A DNA stretch of 57,421 bases from Hinthialibacter sp964556895 (GCA_964556895.1 CAZKYC010000020.1:1-57421), one strand, 5' to 3'; positions 46,478 to 55,261 are shown, counted from the stretch's first letter. Notes: generated by a model not told the origin, from the letters alone. Made by a program: numbers and translations.

Positions 46478-47446
46478 ATGATTGATTTACATTCCATTCA
46501 ATTTACCGGCTCAGGCCTTCATCGCCCTGAATGTGTGTTATGTACACGCGCGGGGTATTTATACGCAGCTGACTGGCGCGGCGGCGTCACGCGCATCGGC
46601 CCAAACGGAGAACAAGTCTCTTTTCTTTCAAAGAATGCTTCGTTCGAAATCAAACCAAATGGAATCGCCTTATTGCCAGACGGCAATTTCTTACTGGCTC
46701 ATCTGGGCGATGACGACGGCGGCGTCTATCAACTCGACAGAGAAGGCAGCCTGACGCCCTACTTACTCGAAGTTGACGGTTCGCCTTTGCCTCCGACCAA
46801 TTATATTCACCTAGACGCGAAGGGAAGAATTTGGATTACTGTCAGTACGCGAATTTCACCGCGCCATCTCGCCTATCGCCATGACAACGCCGACGGCTTC
46901 ATTGTCTTGATTGAACACGGTGAAGCGCGAATTGTCGCTGATCATCTTGGTTACACCAATGAGTGTTTGGTTCACCCGTCAGAAAACTGGCTCTACGTCA
47001 ACGAGACGTTTGCGCGCCGCATGACTCGGTTTGAAATCGCTGATGACGGCAGTTTGCACAATAAACAAATAGTGACGGAATTTGGCCGCGGCGTATACCC
47101 AGACGGCCTGGCCTTTGCAGAAAACGGATCAACTTTTGTTACGAGCATCGTCAGTAACCGGGTGATTGAAGTGTCAGACAATGGCCAACAGACAGTCATC
47201 GTTGAAGATTTTGACGCGGATCATTTAGGCTGGGTCGAACAAGCCTTTCAAACATCAGAGATGGGCCGCCCTCATCTCGACCAAATCAAAAGTCAAAGAC
47301 TACAAAATATATCAAGCCTCGCTTTTGGCGGCGACGATCTCAAAACGGCCTATCTTGGTTGTTTGTTAGGCAATGAAATCGCCTTTTTTCAATCCGGTGT
47401 CGCTGGCGTTCCGCCTGTCCATTGGGAGTTTGATGATAGGTGTTGA
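46478..47446 (+). CDS. SMP-30/gluconolactonase family lactonase
   Basis: 322 residues. Starting at 46478, Glu18 (HRPEC) falls exactly at the conserved SMP-30 metal ligand; Asn in PPTNYIHLDAKGR, Asn in YTNECLVHP and Asp in GVYPDGLAFAENG supply the remaining ligands of the six-blade propeller. No strong ribosome site is next to this ATG; GAGGAAG is 30 bases away, so the start could be slightly upstream with a non-ATG codon. It should hydrolyse an aldonolactone, fitting conversion of a tetronolactone or similar lactone for the OtnK/OtnC route. Confidence 0.85.
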   Translation: MIDLHSIQFTGSGLHRPECVLCTRAGYLYAADWRGGVTRIGPNGEQVSFLSKNASFEIKPNGIALLPDGNFLLAHLGDDDGGVYQLDREGSLTPYLLEVDGSPLPPTNYIHLDAKGRIWITVSTRISPRHLAYRHDNADGFIVLIEHGEARIVADHLGYTNECLVHPSENWLYVNETFARRMTRFEIADDGSLHNKQIVTEFGRGVYPDGLAFAENGSTFVTSIVSNRVIEVSDNGQQTVIVEDFDADHLGWVEQAFQTSEMGRPHLDQIKSQRLQNISSLAFGGDDLKTAYLGCLLGNEIAFFQSGVAGVPPVHWEFDDRC

Positions 47447-47580
47447 ATTGCTACATGTTTGTCAATCAACTGCTCACAAACCGAAATAGGCGCAGGCGCA
47501 TCTCTGGAGCATCAAATAGATAAACCAGAGACAGTTTGTTTTCTTGAATCAATCAACTGCACGAAAGGCCGTAATTGATT

Positions 47581-48672
47581 ATGTCGAACCAATACACCAT
47601 TGCTGTTCTTCCCGGCGACGGCATCGGCCCCGAGATTACTCAGCCCTGTATCGATATCATCAACCAGGCGTTATCAATCGTCGGCGGCGTCGAACTGAAC
47701 GATGAAACCCTGAGCGCTGGCACTGCCGCTTACCTGAAAGAAGGCGCGGCGCTGTCTGACGAAACGCTTGAGCGCGCCAAACAAGCCGATGCAATTTTGC
47801 TCGCTGCGATGGGATTGCCTGATATTCGATATCCGGACGGAACCGAGATCGTACCGCAAATTGAACTCCGTGAGAAATTGAATCTTTATGCCGGCGTCCG
47901 CCCGGTGCGTTCTATCAAGGGCGCGCCCGTGACCTTGGCCAATCCAAAAGCCCACGACCTCGATTTTGTAATTATTCGCGAATCGACTGAAGGCCTCTTC
48001 GCCGCACGGCGCAACGGTGTGGTCGAAGGCGACGCCATCGCCAAAGACACCATGGAAATCACCCGCGAAACCTCTGAACGGTTGTTTCATTTTTCATTCA
48101 ACTATACTCAAAAGCGAAAACAAAAAGGCAGCCAAGGCGTCCTGACATGCGTTGATAAAGCCAACGTTCTGCCGTCGATGGCGTTTTACCGAAAAATCTT
48201 TGATGAATGCGCCCCGTTATATCCTGACGTTGAAGCAAAGCACGCCTATGTTGACGCCGCCGCGCTCAACATGGTGCGTTGCCCATGGATATTCGATGTC
48301 ATGGTCACTGAAAATATGTACGGCGACATTCTGTCTGATCTTGGCGCTGGTCTTATCGGCGGCATGGGCATGGCCCCGTCAGCCGACATCGGCGACGACT
48401 ACGCCGTCTTTCAGCCATGCCACGGCAGCGCTCCCGACATCATGGGCACAGGCAAAGCCAACCCGACGGCGATGATCTTGTCAGGCGCAATGCTGCTGGA
48501 ATGGCTGGGCGACACCCGTCAGGATGACAATTGCACGAACGCATCAACCGTGATATACGATGCCGTCGACCGGGCCTTTGGTTCCGGCGAATTGTTGTCA
48601 TGCGAACTGAGCGGATCAAGCGGGACCAAAGACATAAGCGAGCGCATTGCCAGTGAATTGAACAAAGAATAG
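47581..48672 (+). CDS. Isocitrate/isopropylmalate dehydrogenase family enzyme (tartrate/D-malate dehydrogenase-like)
   Basis: 363 residues. VLPGDGIGPEI, an Arg cluster in ELREKLNLYAGVRPVR, RESTEGLF, DKANVLPS, and ENMYGDILSDLGAGLIGG give the complete beta-hydroxyacid oxidative decarboxylase active site. No leucine-biosynthesis genes are near; position beside the SMP-30 and otn genes suggests a hydroxyacid such as tartrate, threonate or D-malate. Start at ATG 47581; TTG 47575, six bases after AAAGG, is an alternative. Confidence 0.82.
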   Translation: MSNQYTIAVLPGDGIGPEITQPCIDIINQALSIVGGVELNDETLSAGTAAYLKEGAALSDETLERAKQADAILLAAMGLPDIRYPDGTEIVPQIELREKLNLYAGVRPVRSIKGAPVTLANPKAHDLDFVIIRESTEGLFAARRNGVVEGDAIAKDTMEITRETSERLFHFSFNYTQKRKQKGSQGVLTCVDKANVLPSMAFYRKIFDECAPLYPDVEAKHAYVDAAALNMVRCPWIFDVMVTENMYGDILSDLGAGLIGGMGMAPSADIGDDYAVFQPCHGSAPDIMGTGKANPTAMILSGAMLLEWLGDTRQDDNCTNASTVIYDAVDRAFGSGELLSCELSGSSGTKDISERIASELNKE

Positions 48673-48686
48673 AAACCCTCTTTTTT

Positions 48687-48761
48687 GCATGAGTGTAACT
48701 CTTTGAGAGCCTGTGCAAACAAGCGGAGCGACGCTGAAGCGAGCCGAGTGATACCCATGCC
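48687..48761 (-). repeat. Palindromic repeat family B, copy B6
   Basis: Reverse-orientation copy: GCATGAGTGTAACTCT at one end, TACCCATGC at the other, with AGAGCCTGTGC and AGCGGAGCGACGCTGAAGCG inside. Begins 15 bases after the dehydrogenase stop and ends 57 bases before the next sulfatase start. Confidence 0.88.
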
Positions 48762-48817
48762 TCACTCAGCCTAAGAGTATGAAGCATTTGAGATCGATTG
48801 TATAAAGGGGAAAAGCA

Positions 48818-50374
48818 ATGAATACAATCACACGACGCAGCGCGATGAAACAAATCGCCGCCGCAACCACCGCCAGCGCCTTAGGGGCCGCGTCTCCATT
48901 GCGCGCAAACGCCAACAAAACACGCCCCAATGTTGTTCTCATCGTAGGCGATGATATTGGCTTTTCTGACCTGGGTTGTTTTGGCGCCGAAATCAAAACG
49001 CCCAATCTCGACCGCATGGCCAATCGCGGAGTACGGTTTACTCAGTTCTATACCATGGCCAAGTGCAACCCGACCCGCTCGTCGTTATTCACAGGCCAAT
49101 ACCTGCCTCGAAAATACGCTGACAACTCACAGCCCTTTTCACAATTAATGAGAAACGCAGGCTATTACACCGCCATGTGCGGTAAGGAGCATTTTGACAA
49201 CTGGGTGCCCCAGCGTTGTTACGCCGACCAGTGTTTTGATGACCGCTTTATCTATTCTGTCATCAATGAATATTTCATCCCGCCGAGTGGAAAATTCGCT
49301 AATCCGTTTCGTTTGAATGGAAACGAGCTCGAGGCCAATGAAATTCCCGTTCAGAAGAAGCCGTTTTACAAGACCGATGTGGTGACGGATTACGCGTTGC
49401 GCTTTATTGATGAGTCTCACAAACAAGACAAACCGTTTTTGTTGTATCTGCCCTATCATTCCGCCCATTACCCGCTTCAAGCGCGAGAGGAAGACATCGC
49501 CAAATATCGCGGCAAGTACAAACAAGGCTGGGACGTAATTCGAAAACAACGCTTCGAGAAACAAAAAAAGTTGGGTGTGATCCCAAAGAACGCAAAACTT
49601 AGCCCGCCCGAAGACAACATCAACAAGTTTCGCGGCCCGTTTCGCGGTAACATCTATAAATACCGCCCCTGGGACGCCGTCCCCGCGAGCGAACAAGACG
49701 AGCTCGATCTAGAAATGGCGGTCTTCGCCGCGATGGTCGACAACCTCGACCAAAACATAGGGCGCGTCATCCAACGGCTCGAAGACAACGGCGAACTAGA
49801 CAACACTTTAATCATGTTTTTCTCTGATAACGGCTCATGCCCCTACGACAGCAACAAAGACTTCTCAATCCCGCCGGGCGGGCCTGCGTCATACCGCACC
49901 CTAAGCGCCGCCTGGGCGAATGTAGGCGATACACCCTACCGCTTCTACAAACAATATGGCCATGAGGGCGGCTCGCATACACATTGTATCGCCCATTGGC
50001 CCGATGTGATTGGCCCGGGCATGTGTCACCAACCCGCCCACTTGGTCGACCTCTATCCGACATTGCTAGAACTGAGCGGCGCCGAGTATCCCAGTGAATC
50101 AGACGGCAAACCCGCTCCTTCACTCGACGGCGAATCGCTCATACCCTTGTTTAAGAATGAAGGCCGCGATGAGCCAGAGATTATCATTTCTGGTTTTAGC
50201 GACAGGTTTCGTATGGTGCGAATCGGCGACTGGAAGATTGTCAAAGTCAACAACGGCGATTGGGAACTCTATAACTTAAAAAGCGATCCGACGGAACTAA
50301 ACGACCTGGCAAAAGATCAACCCAAACGCCTCCAACAAATGGTCAAAGATTATCAGGATTGGCAGAAGGAGTGA
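48818..50374 (+). CDS. Tat-exported type I sulfatase
   Basis: 518 residues, twin-arginine-like N terminus (TRRSAMKQIAAAT). Formylglycine motif reads CNPTR (Cys about 83), a common CxPxR variant with Thr. Metal ligands in VVLIVGDDIGFSD and FFSDNGSCPYDSN. Differs in subfamily from the 40417 sulfatase, implying different sulfate-ester specificity. The following LamG gene starts within bases of its stop, so the two are co-translated. Confidence 0.92.
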   Translation: MNTITRRSAMKQIAAATTASALGAASPLRANANKTRPNVVLIVGDDIGFSDLGCFGAEIKTPNLDRMANRGVRFTQFYTMAKCNPTRSSLFTGQYLPRKYADNSQPFSQLMRNAGYYTAMCGKEHFDNWVPQRCYADQCFDDRFIYSVINEYFIPPSGKFANPFRLNGNELEANEIPVQKKPFYKTDVVTDYALRFIDESHKQDKPFLLYLPYHSAHYPLQAREEDIAKYRGKYKQGWDVIRKQRFEKQKKLGVIPKNAKLSPPEDNINKFRGPFRGNIYKYRPWDAVPASEQDELDLEMAVFAAMVDNLDQNIGRVIQRLEDNGELDNTLIMFFSDNGSCPYDSNKDFSIPPGGPASYRTLSAAWANVGDTPYRFYKQYGHEGGSHTHCIAHWPDVIGPGMCHQPAHLVDLYPTLLELSGAEYPSESDGKPAPSLDGESLIPLFKNEGRDEPEIIISGFSDRFRMVRIGDWKIVKVNNGDWELYNLKSDPTELNDLAKDQPKRLQQMVKDYQDWQKE

Positions 50375-50376
50375 TG

Positions 50377-51408
50377 ATGATGAAAAAGTATGATAATGTA
50401 TTAACAAACTATAATCTGTTGTCGGCCTGCCTCGGCGCTCGTTCAATCAGGTTGAGATGGGTTCTTACGCTATTGATATGCTCAACCGTTTTCGTTTCAT
50501 CTGGGCTTTCTTCAGAAACCAGCGGGGCGGTCGACAAAATTCTCTCCACCTCAGATTTAGTCGCATTCTGGGACTTTGCTGAACCCGCGGGCGAAAAGCG
50601 TATATCCAAAGGCGCAAAGCAAACTTACGCTCTCGAAGAAGTCAATGGCCCCATTGAGCGCGTCAAAGAAGGCCCGGTTTCGGGCTATTCAGCGCGTTTG
50701 ACTGGCGGAGAGTGGTTTTACATTCCTTATAGCGAATTGGGCGACTTGAATATCTGCGGGCCTGACGCCCAGGTCAGCATGATCGCCTTTGTGAAACTCA
50801 ACAAAGCACTCAAAACCACCATCGCCGGGATCTGGTCTGAAGGTAAGGGCGCCCACGATGACTCCGGTACGCGACAATACGCGCTTTTGCTCGATATGCC
50901 CGCCTACGGGGGGCCACAAAACGTGACTCCTCACATCTCATCCGAGGGAGGCGTCACCCAGCGCGCCGATGGGTCTAAGTTACCCTGGTGCGCCGACTAC
51001 GCTGCCAACGTTTCTAAAGTTGAGACCGACAAATGGATAACGCTTGGCTTTACCTATGACGGTGAATACATCAAAGCCTATTACAACGGCGTGTTTGAGC
51101 CGCGAAGGCTGAAGCCAAAACAAGACCGCCGCGACGACCCCTACTTTACCAGCGAAGGCCCCAACGGCGGCGACCGGGGGATGAACCCCTACTATCACGG
51201 CAAGGGCATCTTCTGTTACGACCCAGACAAAGACTATGACCCGCCCAAACTAACGCTCGCCGATTTCACCGTCGGCGCCCGCTACGCGGTCGGCAGCTTC
51301 ACCAAAGAAGCCATGCAAGGCTATATTGGCGGGCTTGCCGTGTTTGACCGCGCGCTGAGCGACGAAGAAATGCGATCAATCCACAACGCCTCTGATATAG
51401 AACCATGA
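50377..51408 (+). CDS. Secreted LamG/concanavalin-like protein
   Basis: 343 residues. Three ATGs overlap the previous stop; 50377 is five bases after AAGGAG (50380 equally possible). A hydrophobic segment after an unusually long polar stretch (about 28-48, WVLTLLICSTVFVSS) is a signal peptide or anchor. The rest is a LamG-like jelly roll with the typical end GYIGGLAVFDRALSDEEMRSI. Probably binds glycan and assists the coupled sulfatase. Confidence 0.8.
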   Translation: MMKKYDNVLTNYNLLSACLGARSIRLRWVLTLLICSTVFVSSGLSSETSGAVDKILSTSDLVAFWDFAEPAGEKRISKGAKQTYALEEVNGPIERVKEGPVSGYSARLTGGEWFYIPYSELGDLNICGPDAQVSMIAFVKLNKALKTTIAGIWSEGKGAHDDSGTRQYALLLDMPAYGGPQNVTPHISSEGGVTQRADGSKLPWCADYAANVSKVETDKWITLGFTYDGEYIKAYYNGVFEPRRLKPKQDRRDDPYFTSEGPNGGDRGMNPYYHGKGIFCYDPDKDYDPPKLTLADFTVGARYAVGSFTKEAMQGYIGGLAVFDRALSDEEMRSIHNASDIEP

Positions 51409-51554
51409 TGGGTTTGAGTCATTGATGGATGCTGAAAAAACCATTGAATCAATGAAGATTAGTTGGTAAGGTTCTTTTGAATGAGTCCGTTTTTTATAGA
51501 TAAAAAGGGCTTCTGAATCAGCCAACCGAAAAAGCTGATTGATCCGATGATGCT

Positions 51555-51637
51555 GGGGAGGGCGAACCTCTTGGTGAGCCACATTCAAGAGATCGCGTCT
51601 CACGATTTCGCGGCTCGGCAGGAGCCTCGCCATCCCC
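51555..51637. repeat. 83-bp hairpin element (family distinct from B)
   Basis: Arms 51555-51580 and 51612-51637 are 26 bases each with six mismatches, starting GGGGAGGGCGA and ending TCGCCATCCCC. The 31-base centre holds a further short palindrome (GAGATCGCGTCTC). The rest of the gap 51409-51745 shows no convincing gene; a GC-rich small hairpin (CGCCTGCCTGCAGTAGGCG) lies near 51710 before the response-regulator stop. Confidence 0.75.
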
Positions 51638-51745
51638 ATGATAAATTTCAGTCGAAATAATTAGACTCAATCCTTGCTTACGGCGAGCGGGCGGCAGGGT
51701 AGGGGTGGTGCGCCTGCCTGCAGTAGGCGGCCCTCCGAAAAATCT

Positions 51746-53188
51746 CTAATCATCCGCCCCGGCGTCAAGTGAAATGTGGTGTTCTTTCATTTTTCGGTAG
51801 AGGGTGCGCGTACTGTAACCAAGAATCTTGGCGGCGGCTTCTTTATCGCCCTTGGTCATTTCGATGGTTTTGCGAATAATCACGCCTTCCGATTGGATGG
51901 CTGAATAGCCCAGTGGAATCGTGATGCGCCCGCCTGTCGTTGTCGCTTCGTCTTCAGATAGGGTGGCGTTTCGAATTAACTCAGGCAGGTCGTCAACCAG
52001 GATGCGGTCGCCTTTGGCGAGAATGACGCCGTGTTCGATGACATTTTCAAGTTCGCGTACGTTGCCAGGCCATGAATACGCCTCAAGGGCCTTGTGGGCG
52101 TGTTCGCCTAAACCGACCACTTCTTTGTCGTTCTTCTTCGCGTATTTCTCAATAAAATGCTGTGCCAAAATCGTGATGTCGCCAATCCGATCGCGCAGCG
52201 GCGGCAATTTCAGGTTGAATACATTGATTCGGTAATAGAGGTCTTCACGAAATGTTGTGTTCTTGACTTCATCCATCAGGTCGCGGTTGGTCGCGGCGAT
52301 GACCCTCACGTCAATCTCGATTGACTTGCCGCTGCCAACGCGCTCAAAGATGCTTTCTTGCAACACCCGCAATAATTTTACCTGGGCGGAAGGGCTCATC
52401 TCGCCGATTTCATCCAGAAAGATCGTGCCGCCATCGGCCATTTCAAAACGGCCCACCTGGTCTTTATACGCCCCTGTAAATGAGCCTTTGTTGTGGCCAA
52501 ACAACTCCGACTCAAGCAGCGTCTCAGGCAGGGCGCCGCAATTGACTTTGACCATCGGCTTGTCGGCGCGTCGGCTGAGCGCGTGGATCGCGTTGGCGAT
52601 CATCTCTTTTCCCGTGCCGGTTTCGCCCGTTATCAAAACGGTGGCGGTGCTTGGCGCAATTTGTTCAATTTGAGTAATTACATTGCGCATCGCCTGGCTT
52701 TTGCCGACGATGATATTTTGCGACTCAAGCCCTCTGAGTTTGTCTTTTAACTCTTGAACCTCTAACACCATCTCATGTGAAGCCAGCGCCTTCTCTACAA
52801 AAATGTGCAACTCATGTAAGCGAACTGGTTTGGTTAAGTAGTGAAAGGCCCCCGCCTTCATCGCTTCAACGGCGTTATCCACAGACGCGTATCCGGTCAT
52901 CAATATAATTGGGATGTTCGGGTCGTATGCTTTGATGCTGCGCACCAGGCTGATGCCGTCAATACCGGGCATGACCAGATCAGTCAGCACCAGGTCGTAG
53001 CGGTTCTCATGGACCATGCGCAGCCCTTGTTCGGGCGAAAGGGCGGATTCGCTGTCATGCCCCTGGCTTTGCAGCGCGCGGGTAAGCGTCTTGGCCATGG
53101 TTTCATCGTCGTCGACGACTAGAATGTGCGCCTTGCGTTTTGGGGGATCGTCTTGGACGGCTGCTTCTTGGTTTGGCGTGTCATTCAT
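51746..53188 (-). CDS. NtrC-type sigma-54-dependent response regulator
   Basis: 480 residues from 53188, eight bases into the end of the kinase gene. Receiver domain (about 20-135): acidic pocket D26/D27, phosphoacceptor D70 in LVLTDLVMPG, Lys120. AAA+ domain (about 155-390): Walker A GETGTGK (188-194), a sigma-54 contact loop reading GSFTGA (235-240) instead of the usual GAFTGA, Walker B GGTIFLDEIG. Fis-type HTH at the C terminus (EAAAKILGYSTRTLYRKM). A long upstream extension of the frame to 53386 is just kinase sequence in another frame. Confidence 0.92.
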   Translation of the reverse strand: MNDTPNQEAAVQDDPPKRKAHILVVDDDETMAKTLTRALQSQGHDSESALSPEQGLRMVHENRYDLVLTDLVMPGIDGISLVRSIKAYDPNIPIILMTGYASVDNAVEAMKAGAFHYLTKPVRLHELHIFVEKALASHEMVLEVQELKDKLRGLESQNIIVGKSQAMRNVITQIEQIAPSTATVLITGETGTGKEMIANAIHALSRRADKPMVKVNCGALPETLLESELFGHNKGSFTGAYKDQVGRFEMADGGTIFLDEIGEMSPSAQVKLLRVLQESIFERVGSGKSIEIDVRVIAATNRDLMDEVKNTTFREDLYYRINVFNLKLPPLRDRIGDITILAQHFIEKYAKKNDKEVVGLGEHAHKALEAYSWPGNVRELENVIEHGVILAKGDRILVDDLPELIRNATLSEDEATTTGGRITIPLGYSAIQSEGVIIRKTIEMTKGDKEAAAKILGYSTRTLYRKMKEHHISLDAGADD

Positions 53189-54842
53189 GGTTGTACAACT
53201 GTTCATCTGAATTGGTAATTGGCAATTGTACGATGACCGAGGCGCCTCGTCCAATTTCACTGTTGATCTCAATGGCGCCGTTATGCGCCTGGGCGATCTC
53301 CCGGGCCAGATAGAGGCCCAAGCCGGTGCCGCCGGGGCGGCTCGTTTCAAACGCATTAAACACCGTATCAAGTTTCTCTTTGGCAATGCCTTTTCCGGTG
53401 TCCTTCACTTCGATCACTGCCATCCCGTCAACTTGGTTTGACCGCAATGTTACGCTGCCCCCGTCGACTAGCGCGTAGACGGAATTTTCAACCACGTTCA
53501 ATAACAACCGTCTGATATGGTCGGCGTCGATTTCGAGTTCGATTGAGGTCGCCGATGGCTGAAACAGAAACTTGACATTTTCTCGCTGGTTGCGCATTTG
53601 AATTTCGTCAAACACGTCTTGAAGAAAGCGGTTTAGCGGTGTCAGAATCCGCTTGGGTTTTTGAATTCGCGACAACACCAGGTAGTGATTGACGATCTCA
53701 TTCATGCGGTCGACTTCTTTTTGCAGATCGACCAGCATGTCGAACAACTCAGCCTGAATCGGCCCGCGCTTGGCCTCGTCTTCTGCGTTTAAGCATTGCT
53801 GGACTCGGTCGCCGATCATGTCAGCGGTCAGCGCCATAACGCCCAGCGGGGTCCGAATCTCATGCGCGACCCCGGCGGTAATCTTGGTCATGGCGTGAAT
53901 CTGTTCCATGTTTTTGAGCTTGTTCGCCAGACGGCGAATTTCTGTTGTGTCCCGCAGGATCAAGATCGCGCCAATGATGTCGCCTGTTTCATTTCGAAGG
54001 TGGGCCAAGTTGGTGTCAGCGATAATCACGCCGCCATCTTTTTTTTTCCATTCGATCGAATAAAGCGTCGACGCGCCATCGATGTCCGCCTCTTTTCTCA
54101 ACTGGACATAGTGTTTTGGGTCGCAGATCAAATCACGCAATGACTTGTCGACAATCTCAACCGTGCGAAACCCGAACAATCGTTGTGCGCCTTGGCTCCA
54201 GGTCGAGATGCGGCCGTGTTCATCCAGACCAATGATGGCGTCTGACGCTTCTGACATAATGGACGTCAGCAGGCGGTCTTCCATCCACAGTTTTTGTTCG
54301 AGTTTTAAGCGGGCGTCGACCAGTTCTTGAGAATAGCGCTCGATGTAGGTCTCCATCGCGAGTTGCATGTCGAGATGAAACACCTTCATCAACGCCAGCT
54401 CCGCCGCTTGAGTTTTGACAGGATCGTCTTTGAACTCTTTACGAAGGATGGGAAAGATGATCTCACAATAAAAACTGTAAGCGCCGATATACCAGCGGGG
54501 CTTCAGTCCAATGCGCTCATGGGTTTGGCCAACGGTGCGGCGCTTGTTCATGTAGAGTTCATCAAACTTGGCTTCGAATATCTCGTTGAAGTAATGATAC
54601 TGGGCCGTTTTTAAGCGGTTAACCGTTTCTGCGTCTGGAAAAAACTGGTGAAACATGCCTGATGATACGATGGTGTCATAAAACTGGTCAATGATTTCCG
54701 TCAACCGTGGACGAAGAACCAGGGCGATTTCATGAATTAGATTAACTTCGGCGTCAGTGATGTTTAAATAGGTTTTCATATAGTCAAAATGCATTGACTT
54801 GCCCGTAAACAAGGTCTTCTCGGTTGCAGACTGAGCCTTCAT
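53181..54842 (-). CDS. Globin-coupled sensor histidine kinase
   Basis: 553 residues starting at 54842, where AGGA lies nine bases upstream; the frame continues to 54923 but adds an implausible segment. Protoglobin-type haem domain (about 15-170) with proximal His108 in THERIGLKPRWYIGAY, the globin-coupled-sensor signature. Then a PAS domain (about 195-305), HisKA with phospho-His327 in GVAHEIRTPL, and HATPase with N453 and DTGKGIAKEK, TGLGLYLA. No membrane segment: a cytoplasmic gas (O2/NO/CO) or redox sensor passing phosphate to the overlapping sigma-54 regulator. Confidence 0.93.
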   Translation of the reverse strand: MKAQSATEKTLFTGKSMHFDYMKTYLNITDAEVNLIHEIALVLRPRLTEIIDQFYDTIVSSGMFHQFFPDAETVNRLKTAQYHYFNEIFEAKFDELYMNKRRTVGQTHERIGLKPRWYIGAYSFYCEIIFPILRKEFKDDPVKTQAAELALMKVFHLDMQLAMETYIERYSQELVDARLKLEQKLWMEDRLLTSIMSEASDAIIGLDEHGRISTWSQGAQRLFGFRTVEIVDKSLRDLICDPKHYVQLRKEADIDGASTLYSIEWKKKDGGVIIADTNLAHLRNETGDIIGAILILRDTTEIRRLANKLKNMEQIHAMTKITAGVAHEIRTPLGVMALTADMIGDRVQQCLNAEDEAKRGPIQAELFDMLVDLQKEVDRMNEIVNHYLVLSRIQKPKRILTPLNRFLQDVFDEIQMRNQRENVKFLFQPSATSIELEIDADHIRRLLLNVVENSVYALVDGGSVTLRSNQVDGMAVIEVKDTGKGIAKEKLDTVFNAFETSRPGGTGLGLYLAREIAQAHNGAIEINSEIGRGASVIVQLPITNSDEQLYNHE

Positions 54843-54932
54843 TCGAAGTTGTCCTATGGTGGATAGTGAAAAAAAAACGAAGATGAGGCGCCGAAAAGAT
54901 GAACAATCTAATAGTAATGGCAAACCAGCCTA

Positions 54933-54982
54933 ATTATAGGGGGATGCGGCTATGGTTACATAGGTTTTGTCAATATTGACAA
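54933..54982 (-). promoter_or_regulatory. Promoter region with perfect palindrome upstream of the kinase gene
   Basis: TTGTCAATATTGACAA (54967-54982) is a perfect 16-bp palindrome. On minus, TATAAT (54933-54938) lies downstream, placing the palindrome centre about 48 bases before the predicted start of transcription. The -35 is poor, which suits an activator-dependent promoter. The half site TTGTC/GACAA resembles binding sites of FNR/DNR-type regulators, or it may be the site for the sigma-54 regulator itself. Confidence 0.5.
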
Positions 54983-55127
54983 TTTCTTTGTTTCTACTTT
55001 TACTGAACTTATGTTATGTGGGATTAAGATTGAGGTTTTTTTTATGGAATAAAGACTAGGATGGAAATCAAATAAGTAAACAGTAAAGTTTACTAAATTT
55101 ACCATTTTTGTTCAATTTAGGGGTTGC

Positions 55128-55156
55128 GCGAAACGATATTTTGGGATATAAGTAAA
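55128..55156 (+). promoter_or_regulatory. Candidate promoter for a short transcript
   Basis: TTGCGC, 17-base spacer, TATAAG just before the structured segment at 55157. Moderate match only. Confidence 0.35.
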
Positions 55157-55261
55157 GGCAAGACAGGGATCACTGTTGAAGAAACGGTAACATCGAACTC
55201 TCGTAAGGACCCACCTTGCGGGAGTTTTTTTATGGATGTACCAATCTGATCCTGTCTTGCC
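55157..55261 (+). ncRNA. Structured small-RNA or attenuator candidate
   Basis: GGCAAGACAGGGATC (55157-55171) pairs with GATCCTGTCTTGCC (55248-55261), one bulged G, closing a roughly 105-base domain. Inside lies a terminator hairpin. There is no long reading frame and no gene immediately downstream. The outer and inner stems could be simultaneous or alternative. The family is not recognised. Confidence 0.45.
55196..55231 (+). terminator. Intrinsic terminator-like hairpin
   Basis: AACTCTCGTAAGG pairs with CCTTGCGGGAGTT using two G-U pairs, followed by seven T residues. Nested within the 55157-55261 domain. Confidence 0.75.

Noticed and set aside
51376..51639. Minus-strand 87-codon frame after the LamG gene
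   Set aside because: Spans the 83-bp hairpin element and the antisense of the LamG 3' end; composition is explained by the inverted repeat.
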